A stretch of 55,691 bases of DNA from assembly GCA_947486575.1 (NCBI GenBank), contig CANKUB010000017.1, positions 1 through 55,691 of the forward strand. Direction: 5' to 3'. The notes below the pieces were generated by a model, which was given only the letters and a program-made list of their open reading frames with translations, did not search any database and was not told the origin of the DNA. This document shows positions 34,044-41,181 of this stretch, piece after piece; position 1 is the stretch's first letter, and each line of letters starts with the position of its first letter. This DNA comes from Betaproteobacteria bacterium (GTDB lineage Bacteria; Pseudomonadota; Gammaproteobacteria; Burkholderiales; SG8-41). A program made the position numbers and the translations under genes.

Positions 34044-35192
34044 ATGTTTACTAACAGTCCCTACACCCCTGAAGTAGTTGCGTTCCGTGATGAAGTCGCC
34101 CGCTTCCTGCGCAAGGAAGTTGATCCACGCTCGCGCCAGATCGAAGAAGACGATGCCATACCCGACGAGTTGATGAAGCTAGCCCGCGAGATGGGCTTGT
34201 TCGGGCTCACCATTCCCGAAGAGTACGGTGGCAGCGGCTTAACACTGGCAGGCAAGTGTGCGATCGAAGAGGTCATGGGCTCGACCAATTATGGCTTTGC
34301 CACGGTGATCGGCAACCACACCGGCATCAGCACCGCAGGCATTGTGGCGCTGGGCAATGATGCGCAAAAGAAAAAGTATCTGCCGCCCATGGCCAGCGGC
34401 GAATGGGTGGGCACTTTTTCGTTGACAGAGCCATCTGCGGGGTCGTCCCCTGCCGACATGCGCACCACGGCGGTCAAAAAAGGCGACCGCTATGTGCTGA
34501 ATGGCGAGAAAATCTATATCACCAATGCCAGTATTGCCAATGTCTACACGGTGATGGCGATTACCGATAAATCCAAGGGCATCAAAGGCATTTCGGCGTT
34601 TATCGTCGAGCGTAACTTCAAGGGTTTCAGCGTTGGCAAGAATGAATTGAAGATGGGCATGCACGGCTGCTCTACCGCACCGCTGGCGTTTACCGATTGC
34701 GAAGTGCCAGCCGAGAACCTTCTGGGTGGCGAAGGCTTGGGCTACATACAGGCGATGAAGACGCTGACGGCAGGGCGCGTTACCGTATCTGCGCGCGCGT
34801 GCGGCATGATGGATCACCTGATCAACCGCTGCGTGGATTTTATGAAGGTGCGCACGCAGGGCGGTAAAAAACTCGCCGAACATCAGGGCTTGCAATGGAT
34901 GCTGGCTGACATGAGCGTGCAGCGCGACGCGGCACGCGGATTGACTTATCGCGCCATTGATACGCTGATGCGCGGCGAACGGGGCACGATGGAAGCCTCT
35001 GCGGCGAAACTCTATTCGACGGAGGCACTGGGCAAGGTGGTGGACGCCGCGGTGCAAATCCACGGCGGCATGGGTTATATGCGCGAAGCGGGCATTGAAA
35101 CCATGTATCGCGATGCACGCATTGTGCGGATTTACGAGGGCAGTTCCGAGATACAGCGCAATATCATCGGTGGTCTGCTGCTCAAAGAGTGA
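34044..35192 (+). CDS. Acyl-CoA dehydrogenase
   Basis: A 382-residue flavoenzyme of the classic family: N-terminal helical domain, middle beta domain with FSLTEPSAGSSPADM and YVLNGEKIYITNA, and a C-terminal helical domain with the catalytic Glu365 in IYEGSSEIQRNIIGG. It would oxidise an acyl-CoA to the 2,3-enoyl-CoA, passing electrons to ETF. AGGAG about eight bases before ATG 34044 supports the start, 11 bp after the synthetase stop. Within this operon it probably follows CoA activation of the substrate (inference). Confidence 0.94.
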   Translation: MFTNSPYTPEVVAFRDEVARFLRKEVDPRSRQIEEDDAIPDELMKLAREMGLFGLTIPEEYGGSGLTLAGKCAIEEVMGSTNYGFATVIGNHTGISTAGIVALGNDAQKKKYLPPMASGEWVGTFSLTEPSAGSSPADMRTTAVKKGDRYVLNGEKIYITNASIANVYTVMAITDKSKGIKGISAFIVERNFKGFSVGKNELKMGMHGCSTAPLAFTDCEVPAENLLGGEGLGYIQAMKTLTAGRVTVSARACGMMDHLINRCVDFMKVRTQGGKKLAEHQGLQWMLADMSVQRDAARGLTYRAIDTLMRGERGTMEASAAKLYSTEALGKVVDAAVQIHGGMGYMREAGIETMYRDARIVRIYEGSSEIQRNIIGGLLLKE

Positions 35193-35197
35193 TGTTG

Positions 35198-35224
35198 TAA
35201 CCATTTGTTTTATAGGGATTATTT
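35198..35224 (+). repeat. AT-rich dispersed element, copy 6 (degenerate)
   Basis: TAACCATTTGTTTTATAGGG and following bases fill the gap between the dehydrogenase stop and the SDR start. It is shorter and less conserved than other copies, and includes the SDR's AGGGA ribosome-site-like sequence. Confidence 0.5.
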
Positions 35225-36001
35225 GTGGCTAGTGTAATGGCGTTATTGAGTCTCGAGGGTCAGGTCAGCGTGATCACCGGTGGCGCAACGGGCATTGGTT
35301 TTCAGATGGCGACCGGACTGGCTGAAGCCGGATCAAACATCGTGCTGTGCTCACGCAAGGTCGAAGTGTGCGAAGAAGCCTGCGCCAAGCTCGACAAGCT
35401 CGGTGTGAAAACACTGGCGGTGGCGTGCGATGTGACTAAGCCCGATCAGGTTGAGTCCATGAAAGACGCCGTGCTCAAAAAATTCGGCCGTGTCGACATG
35501 CTGATGAACAACGCAGGCCGCGCGTGGGTCGCGCCGCCGGAAGAGATGCCGCTGGATCGCTGGCAACAGGTGATGGATTTGAATATCAATGCAGCGCTGA
35601 TTTGCTCGCAGGTGATCGGCCGCGAATTCATCAAGCAAAAGCGCGGAAAAATTATCAATATCGCATCGATCGCCGGTGTGGTTGGGCGCAACCCCGCGGC
35701 GTATAGCAGCATTGCCTACAGCACGAGCAAGGGCGCGCTGGTGCACTTCACGCGCGATCTGGCGGTGAAATGGGCGCAGCACAATATTCAGGTCAACTGC
35801 ATCTGCCCCGGGTTTTTTGTGACGCCATTGAACGAGAAACTATTTGAACGTAATCGTGAATACCTTGAAGCAGAAGTGCCGTCGCATCGCACCGGCGGTC
35901 CGGATGACCTGAAAGGCGCGGCCGTGCTGCTGGCTTCACAGGCGTCGAATCACATCACGGGCGTCATTCTGCCAGTGGATGGCGGAACGGTCGCTTGGTA
36001 A
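35225..36001 (+). CDS. Short-chain dehydrogenase/reductase (SDR)
   Basis: A 258-residue classical SDR: cofactor motif ITGGATGIGFQMA, NNAGRAW, Ser148 in NIASIAG, and the YxxxK pair Tyr165/Lys169 (YSTSKGAL), ending in the usual GVILPVDGGTVAW. It is an NAD(P)H-dependent 3-hydroxyacyl or alcohol dehydrogenase by family. The spacing between Ser and Tyr (17) is longer than the usual 13, owing to a small insert rich in Ser and Tyr. The start is taken as GTG 35225; ATG 35237 is an alternative. It follows the acyl-CoA dehydrogenase by 32 bp and ends 7 bp before the UbiD start. Confidence 0.92.
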   Translation: MASVMALLSLEGQVSVITGGATGIGFQMATGLAEAGSNIVLCSRKVEVCEEACAKLDKLGVKTLAVACDVTKPDQVESMKDAVLKKFGRVDMLMNNAGRAWVAPPEEMPLDRWQQVMDLNINAALICSQVIGREFIKQKRGKIINIASIAGVVGRNPAAYSSIAYSTSKGALVHFTRDLAVKWAQHNIQVNCICPGFFVTPLNEKLFERNREYLEAEVPSHRTGGPDDLKGAAVLLASQASNHITGVILPVDGGTVAW

Positions 36002-36008
36002 ACATTCC

Positions 36009-37637
36009 ATGAGTAACGACCGTAAGTACCCCGATTTGCACGATCACCTCGCCGCACTGAAAAAAGCCGGTCTCTTGCTCACCATCAATCGCCAGATCGA
36101 CAAGGATGCCGAGATGCATCCGCTCGTGCGCTGGCAGTATGTCGGCGGTATCGAGCAAGAAGAACGCAAGGCGTTTTTGTTCACCAATGTGGTGGATGGC
36201 AAGGGGCGCAAATACAATTTCCCGGTGGTGGTGGGAGCGCTGGCTGCGAATCCAGCGGTGTACCTCACCGGCATGCAATCGTCAGCCGAGGATGTAGAAA
36301 GGCGCTGGGGCGAGGCGACAGCGAATCCGATTCCGCCACGCGTGGTTCAACAGGCAGCGTGTCAGGAAGTGGTGATTGAAGGCGAGGGCTTGAAGGGGGA
36401 AGGCAACGGCCTCGACAGCCTGCCGATTCCGGTCTCCACGCCGGGGTTCGACAGCACGCCGACGCTCACCGCGACCAATGTGATCACCAAAGACCCGGAT
36501 AGTGGCATTCAGAATCACGGCACCTATCGCGCTGGACTCAAGGCATCTGATCGGCTGGTGATACGCATGGCCACTCGCACTGGTGGCGCTGGCGGCTACC
36601 GGCACTATCTCAAACATCAACAGCGCGGCGATAAGGAAATGCCGTGCGCCATTGTGCTGGGGTGTCCGCCGTGCGTCGCATACGTGGCGCCGATGAAATT
36701 GCCGGTGGATGTCGACGAGATTGGTGTGGCAGGCGGATTGGCTGGTGCGCCGATCAACGTGGTGAGGGCGCGTACTGTGGATTTGCTGGTGCCTGCCGAA
36801 GCCGAAATCGTGATCGAGGGTTTTGTCGATACCGAGTATCTCGAACCGGAAGGCCCGTTTGGTGAATCGCACGGCCACGTGGCTCTCGAAGAATTCAATA
36901 TGCCGATGCGCGTGACGGCGATTACGCATCGCAAAGACGCTGTGGTAGCGTCTTACCTGTCGCAGGTGACGCCGAGTGAATCCAGCGCGATCAAGCTGGT
37001 GTCGTATGAGCCGATGTTTCTGAATCATCTGCGCAAGACGCTCGGCATACGTGGCGTCAAACGGGTAAAACTGCACGAGCGATTGACAGCGCTCCGGCGC
37101 ATCATCATTGTGGTGGTCGAAAAGAACACGCCCAGAACCGAAATCTGGCGCGCCTTGCAAGGCGCGAGCGCGTTTCGCGCGGACTGCGGCAAGATTTGTA
37201 TCGCCGTCGACGAAGATATCGATCCTGAAAACGCCGATGCGATTTTCTGGGCAATGGCGTTTCGCATGAATCCGGTGGAAGACTTGCAGGTGATCAACTA
37301 CCGCAGTCCCGGTCACGGCCCGGAACGGGAGCACGAGGCCGAACGGCAGGACGCTACGCTGCTGATGGATGCCACGAAAAAAGAAGAGTTGCCGCCGCTG
37401 GCATTGCCCAAAAAGGAATATATGGAGCGCGCAGGCAAAATTTGGGACGAACTGGGCTTGCCCAAGCGTCGCGCGCAAGCGCCGTGGTTCGGTCCGGGCG
37501 ATGGCGACTGGCTGCCGCAATGGGACGCGGCGGCCAAGCGTGCCGTTGAAGGGCGTTATCTTGAAAATGGCAAGATCAGCCAGACGCAAAAGCGCAGAGG
37601 ATTAAAACCCGAGACAGGGTTTCGGCCGGACAACTGA
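36009..37637 (+). CDS. UbiD-family prenyl-FMN-dependent decarboxylase
   Basis: A 542-residue enzyme of the UbiD family, whose members use prenylated FMN for reversible decarboxylation of aromatic or unsaturated acids. Seen: the N-terminal PDLHDHLAALKKAG, the cofactor-region text NHGTYRAGL, GGAGGYRHY, and the catalytic acidic block EPEGPFGESHGH with Glu281/Glu286. The end (residues 450-542) has a hydrophilic PGHGPEREHEAE stretch. No ubiX (prenyl-FMN synthase) gene is in the window. ATG 36009 is 7 bp after the SDR stop; an in-frame ATG at 35979 would overlap the SDR. Its TGA overlaps a possible ATG of the next gene (37637). Confidence 0.93.
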   Translation: MSNDRKYPDLHDHLAALKKAGLLLTINRQIDKDAEMHPLVRWQYVGGIEQEERKAFLFTNVVDGKGRKYNFPVVVGALAANPAVYLTGMQSSAEDVERRWGEATANPIPPRVVQQAACQEVVIEGEGLKGEGNGLDSLPIPVSTPGFDSTPTLTATNVITKDPDSGIQNHGTYRAGLKASDRLVIRMATRTGGAGGYRHYLKHQQRGDKEMPCAIVLGCPPCVAYVAPMKLPVDVDEIGVAGGLAGAPINVVRARTVDLLVPAEAEIVIEGFVDTEYLEPEGPFGESHGHVALEEFNMPMRVTAITHRKDAVVASYLSQVTPSESSAIKLVSYEPMFLNHLRKTLGIRGVKRVKLHERLTALRRIIIVVVEKNTPRTEIWRALQGASAFRADCGKICIAVDEDIDPENADAIFWAMAFRMNPVEDLQVINYRSPGHGPEREHEAERQDATLLMDATKKEELPPLALPKKEYMERAGKIWDELGLPKRRAQAPWFGPGDGDWLPQWDAAAKRAVEGRYLENGKISQTQKRRGLKPETGFRPDN

Positions 37638-37741
37638 TGAGGCTTGGTGCAGCCGTACTTCTGTTGGCGGGCGCGCACGTTGGTAGTTGGATGCGGTGTA
37701 GTATGTCTGCAGGTCATGGCAAATGCGAATCGATTAACTAT

Positions 37742-38302
37742 ATGATATTAAAGAATAATTGTAGATATGTCTGGCTGGCTGTGCTGGCGCTGTGTGCGCT
37801 TGCTTGCTTCGGCGCTGCGCAGGCGGCAGAGGGCCTGTTCCCAAATCCGACAGTGATGGCCCCGCCGCAAAAGCCGACCCGGATTCCCGAGTTTGACTTC
37901 GCCAACCTGCACGGTGGGTCGCTGAAGTCGTCCGAGTTGAAAGGCAAGGTGATCATCATCCGCTTCTGGGCAACCTGGTGAGACATCTGCCGAAGCGAAA
38001 TGCCTTCCGTGCAGAGGGCACACAAGGAGTACCCCGCAAAGGATGTTGTTGTTATGACCGTTTCACTGGATGGCGGCGATGGTTTGGCAGTGAAAAAATT
38101 TATGGATGAACACAAATACACCATGCCGTCGGCGCACGATAAAGGCATGGCGTATGGCCGCGCGATAAATGTGCGCGGCGTGCCTTCAACGGTTATTATT
38201 GATCGCCAGCAGAATATCGTTGCGCAAGGCATGGGCCCGCTGGCGCTGGAGAGGCCCGATATCCGGAAAATGATTCAAACTCTCGTGGCGAAGCAAAACT
38301 GA
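37742..38302 (+). CDS. TlpA/thioredoxin-like selenoprotein (in-frame TGA read as selenocysteine)
   Basis: Reading through the TGA at 37979-37981 gives a 186-residue exported thioredoxin-fold protein. The leader is MILKNNCRYVWLAVLALCAL ending at AAQA; the TlpA/AhpC-type domain follows. The redox motif reads RFWATW-U-DICRSEMP with Sec80 and Cys83, where relatives have WCxxC, and RGVPSTVIID supplies the cis-Pro loop. Both sides of the TGA are in the same frame and fit one domain, so it is not a frameshift. The start is uncertain: ATG 37637 overlaps the UbiD stop (TGATG) and would add 35 residues before the leader. It probably reduces a periplasmic disulfide or selenenyl partner such as the next gene's product (inference). 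Confidence 0.82.
37979..38021 (+). promoter_or_regulatory. Sec UGA codon and candidate bacterial SECIS hairpin (TlpA gene)
   Basis: After the TGA at 37979-37981, TGCCTT (38001-38006) can pair with AGGGCA (38015-38020), one G-U pair included, around the loop CCGTGCAG. The stem starts 19 bases after the TGA, within the window expected of bacterial SECIS elements. A smaller GTGC/GCAC alternative overlaps it. Not verified by folding. Confidence 0.45.
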
Positions 38303-38341
38303 CCCGCGAGCCGATTTACAAACCCAGGCAAGGAGGCTGTA

Positions 38342-38896
38342 ATGAATTTACGAATGTTGAAATCCCTGCTGGCGGGGATGGCGCTGATGCTGGCGTCGCA
38401 ATCCGGCCATGCATTGCAGGTGGGCGACAAGGCGCCGGATTTTTCGTTGCCATCGACGAAAGGTACCAATGTCAGGCTTAGCGATTTCGCCGGCAAGCAG
38501 TCAGTGGTGATCTTTACCTACATCGGCGCGTTTACCAAGACTTGAACGCAGGAAGCGCTCGGCTTTCAACTGGATCTACCCAAGTTTGAAGCCGTAAACG
38601 CCCAGGTCCTGGGCGTCAGTGTAGATTTCCTAGATGCGAACCGCACGTGGGTTGAGAAGATGGGTGTAACGTATCCCGTGTTGACCGATCTGCCGCGCAC
38701 GATGTTGCGTGCATATGATGCACTGTTCGACGATCCTGAAATGACTAAGAGCTCACGTATTTCCACTTATTTGCGTGCGCAGCGAGCGTGGTATGTAATC
38801 GACAAACAGGGCTTCGTGCGCTACATGAAGGTGGGATCGACCTCGCTGATACCGAGTGACGAACTGATTGAAGTAGTGAAAAAATACAATCAGTAG
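38342..38896 (+). CDS. Exported peroxiredoxin selenoprotein (in-frame TGA at peroxidatic position)
   Basis: Reading through the TGA at 38543-38545 gives a 184-residue AhpC/TSA-family protein. Leader MNLRMLKSLLAGMALMLASQ, cleavage near GHA; then VGDKAPDFSLPSTKGTNVRL. The active site reads FTYIGAFTKT-U-TQEALGF, with Sec68 exactly at the peroxidatic Cys of the PxxxTxxC/FTxxC motif. The rest (LGVSVDFLDANRTWVEKMG, YPVLTDLPRTMLRAYD, AWYVIDKQGFVRYM) completes the fold. AAGGAGG at 38330 strongly supports ATG 38342. It lies 39 bp after the TlpA-like selenoprotein. It would reduce peroxides in the periplasm. No resolving Cys is obvious, so it may be a 1-Sec enzyme regenerated by the neighbour (inference). 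Confidence 0.85.
38543..38586 (+). promoter_or_regulatory. Sec UGA codon and candidate bacterial SECIS hairpins (peroxiredoxin gene)
   Basis: Two hairpins follow the TGA. GGAAGC (38551-38556) pairs with GCTTTC (38562-38567) around GCTCG, whose loop begins with G but is close to the TGA. AACTGG (38568-38573) pairs with CC-A-AGTT (38580-38586) with one bulge, and its loop lies at a more typical distance. I cannot decide between them without folding. Confidence 0.4.
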
Positions 38897-38929
38897 AATA
38901 GCGTCTGACGCAAAGGCGGCGCGCGGGGG

Positions 38930-40054
38930 CTAATCCACCCGCGCGCCCGACAGCTTGATCACATTCGCCCACTTGGCGATTTCCGTTTTTACATGTGCGG
39001 TAAATTGTTCACGCGTGCTGCCCACAGGTACCACGCCTTCTTCGCCCAAGCGCTGTTTGATATCCGTGCTCTGCATAATTTTTGCCACTGCGGCATTGAG
39101 CAGATTCAGAATATCAGCCGACGTGCCTGCCGGTGCAAACAACCCGTACCACTGGCTTGATTCATAACCTTTTAATCCGGCCTCGGCAACCGTAGGCAGA
39201 TTGGGCATTACTGGCAAGCGTTCACGGCTGGTAACGGCCAGCGCGCGCAGGCGATTCGTTTTGATATGCGGCCCGGCGTTAATGGCGGGCAAAAACATGA
39301 TCATCGCTTCGCCGCCCATCAACCCGATCATTGCAGGGCCGGAACCGCGATACGGAATATGCACCATCTTCACGCCAGCCATCACATTAAACAGTTCGCC
39401 CGCCAGATGCGGCGTGCTGCCGCTGCCCGAACCTGCAAATCCGATTTCGCCGGGCTTGGTTCTGGCCAGCGTGATCAACTCGCTCACGGATTTTGCGGGT
39501 AACGAGGGATGTGCTACCACTACGTTGGGGCCAAACGCAATCAGGCTGATCGCCTCGAAATCGCGCACCGGGTCATACGGCGCTTTGCGATAGAGACTGG
39601 GCGAAGTGACAAAGTTCGCGCCGTTAACCATCAACGAATAGCCGTCCTTTGCTGATTTGGCGACGACTTCGCTGCCGATCATGCCGTTGGCACCACCACG
39701 ATTTTCGACCACGAATGTGCGGCCAAGAGTTTCGGAGAGCTTGGCTGCGGTGAGTCGACCAAGGCTGTCAACGCCGCCGCCAGCGGGGAACGGGACGATG
39801 ATGCGTACGGGGGAGGCGGGATAGGCCTGTCCTGAGCCTGTCGAACTGGTTTGCGCGTGAGTGAGCGAAGATGTAGCGCTGCTAATAATTAGTACAGCAG
39901 CCAAAGCAAGTTGGTTGTCGAAAGAAAATGTAGAAAAACCAGGGTTGTCATTCCCGCGAAGGCGCAAATCCATAACACTACCTGCAATACCAACACGCGT
40001 TATGGATTCCCGCCTTTGCAGGAACGACAGGGTTTTTGAATCGGCTTGGCTCAT
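38930..40054 (-). CDS. Bug/TctC-family receptor with two repeat-derived inserts
   Basis: A 374-residue frame. ATG 40054 overlaps the amidohydrolase stop (ATGA), implying coupled translation. The first ~50 residues include SFLQRRESITRVGIAGSV and MDLRLRGNDN, the translation of a GTCATTCCCGC-type inverted repeat, before the true leader (LALAAVLIISSATSSLTHAQ). An alternative start, ATG at the MDLRLRG methionine (about 39973), would shorten this. After cleavage TSSTGSGQ, from a second repeat, precedes YPASPVRIIVPFPAGGGVDS. Core motifs: FVVENRGGANGMIGSE, KDGYSLM, VKMVHIPYRGSGPAMIGLMGG. The receptor core is intact. Confidence 0.88.
   Translation of the reverse strand: MSQADSKTLSFLQRRESITRVGIAGSVMDLRLRGNDNPGFSTFSFDNQLALAAVLIISSATSSLTHAQTSSTGSGQAYPASPVRIIVPFPAGGGVDSLGRLTAAKLSETLGRTFVVENRGGANGMIGSEVVAKSAKDGYSLMVNGANFVTSPSLYRKAPYDPVRDFEAISLIAFGPNVVVAHPSLPAKSVSELITLARTKPGEIGFAGSGSGSTPHLAGELFNVMAGVKMVHIPYRGSGPAMIGLMGGEAMIMFLPAINAGPHIKTNRLRALAVTSRERLPVMPNLPTVAEAGLKGYESSQWYGLFAPAGTSADILNLLNAAVAKIMQSTDIKQRLGEEGVVPVGSTREQFTAHVKTEIAKWANVIKLSGARVD
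39826..39846 (-). repeat. CTTCGACARGCTCAGG repeat, copy 2 (in coding region)
   Basis: On the minus strand it reads TTCGACAGGCTCAGGACAGG. It encodes STGSGQ directly after the signal-peptide cleavage site of the receptor gene. Confidence 0.85.
39947..40028. repeat. GTCATTCCCGC-type inverted repeat (REP-like)
   Basis: Two 30-bp arms (39947-39976 and 39999-40028) are imperfect inverted copies (about 25 of 30 positions) around a 22-bp centre. The arms begin GTCATTCCCGCGAAGGCG and GTCGTTCCTGCAAAGGCG. This is a dispersed repeat type common in proteobacteria. It lies inside the frame of the receptor gene, between its coupled start codon and its leader. Confidence 0.8.
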
Positions 40055-41070
40055 GATTGCAGACCCAGCAATTGTGCGCCCGTGCCCCAGCAAATTTCGC
40101 GTAGTGCAGCGTTCGATAACTTATTGTTTTTATCGATATTGTTAACGGGATCTGGATCGCGTAACGGAAACGGATAATCGCTTCCGAGCGCGACTTTGCC
40201 TGTGCCCACGCGCTCTATCAAATAGCGCAAAGCTGCATCGTCGTGAAGAATCGTGTCGTAGTAGAGATTGTCGGAATATTTTTCCAGCGGCAGTTTCGCA
40301 GCGCCGCGCGCGAACGGTGGCGCTGTAGTGCGCCCGCGATCAATGCGGCCAAATTGATACGGCACACAACCACCGCCATGCACCAGCAGCACGCGTAGTT
40401 TTGGAAAGCGGTCGAACACGCCGCCCAGCAGCAACGCCGCCGCTGCGTAAGTGGTCTCGGCAGGATTGCCAACAAGGATTTGCAGAAACAGCCGCCGGAT
40501 GCGCGGTGGCACATTGAGGTCGGCCGGATGAACAATCACCGGCACGTTCAACGCTTCGCACGCTTTCCAGAATGGGTCGAACATCGGTGCATCGAGGCCT
40601 TCTTCCTCAACACGCGCGCCAATCTGCACCGCGCGGTGGCCCAGCGTTTTTACGGCGTGGGTCAATTCTGCGGCCGCCAGTTCGCCCGATTGCAGGGGCA
40701 CCATCGCGGCAGCGGCGTAACGATCCGGACGCCTGGCGACCAATTCTGCCAGCGACTCATTTTGCAGGCGCGTGAACCACTGCCCCGCGTCGTCATTCAG
40801 GTGATAAGCCGCGAGGTCCATCCAGCCGGAAACCAGTTGCACGTCGATACCTGCCTCATCCATCCATTTCAGGCGTGCTGATTCATCGATGAGTGTCGGG
40901 ATTAATGGCATGCCGGTCAAACGCCCGCCGACTTCGAGACGCGTGGCACCATCGTCAGATTTCACCACGCGAATACCGTGTGCCGCACCTTCGGCGTTGA
41001 CGCGATCAACGACCGACTGGCCTACGTGATGAGCGTGGATGTCGAGGCAGGGGGGCTGGGTTGTATTCAA
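40051..41070 (-). CDS. Amidohydrolase family 2 (ACMSD-like) protein
   Basis: A 339-residue TIM-barrel metalloenzyme: metal-binding HxH as His12/His14 in LDIHAHHVG, a mid-barrel His in VPVIVHPADLN, another in LLVHGGGCVPY, and Asp in LGSDYPFPLRD. Relatives decarboxylate or hydrolyse aromatic or pyridine carboxylates (aminocarboxymuconate semialdehyde decarboxylase group). No ATG is available; TTG 41070 gives the family start, while the GTG at 41112 would run into the inverted repeat. Residues ~309-318 (NIDKNNKLS) are encoded by a dispersed AT-rich element. It is translationally coupled to the downstream receptor (ATGA). Confidence 0.87.
   Translation of the reverse strand: MNTTQPPCLDIHAHHVGQSVVDRVNAEGAAHGIRVVKSDDGATRLEVGGRLTGMPLIPTLIDESARLKWMDEAGIDVQLVSGWMDLAAYHLNDDAGQWFTRLQNESLAELVARRPDRYAAAAMVPLQSGELAAAELTHAVKTLGHRAVQIGARVEEEGLDAPMFDPFWKACEALNVPVIVHPADLNVPPRIRRLFLQILVGNPAETTYAAAALLLGGVFDRFPKLRVLLVHGGGCVPYQFGRIDRGRTTAPPFARGAAKLPLEKYSDNLYYDTILHDDAALRYLIERVGTGKVALGSDYPFPLRDPDPVNNIDKNNKLSNAALREICWGTGAQLLGLQS
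40117..40145 (+). repeat. AT-rich dispersed element, copy 7 (inside a coding region)
   Basis: TAACTTATTGTTTTTATCGA and following bases lie within the amidohydrolase gene, antisense to it, and encode an Asn/Lys-rich stretch close to the C-terminus. Confidence 0.7.
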
Positions 41071-41107
41071 GGTGTCGTTCTCATTAAACAAAGTCGAAGG
41101 CTTTTTA

Positions 41108-41169
41108 ACCACAAATACCCACAGATAACTTCAAAAGGTTTTGACCTTATCAGTGTTTATCTGTGGTTC
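41108..41169. repeat. AACCACAnATA-type inverted repeat
   Basis: The arms 41108-41129 (AACCACAAATACCCACAGAT) and 41148-41169 (complement AACCACAGATAAACACTGAT) match at about 18 of 22 positions in inverted orientation. Flanking AAAAGGTTTTGACC and its near-complement extend the pairing. It fills the gap between the amidohydrolase and the molybdenum hydroxylase. The type resembles the AACCACAGATAAACACAGAT repeats found between genes in many bacteria. Confidence 0.75.
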
Positions 41170-41181
41170 AAGACCTTTTCG

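Noticed and set aside
34239-35204. 321-residue open frame antisense to acyl-CoA dehydrogenase
   Set aside because: Arg/His-rich shadow of a well-conserved gene.
36282-37589. 435-residue open frame antisense to UbiD
   Set aside because: Low-complexity Arg/His/Gln composition and full overlap with a conserved gene.
37979-38545. Two broken (nonsense-mutated) pseudogenes or frameshifts
   Set aside because: Frame is unchanged on both sides, the rest of each domain is intact, and both stops are TGA at the exact catalytic Cys; Sec recoding explains both with one assumption. Not fully excluded without the genome's sel genes.
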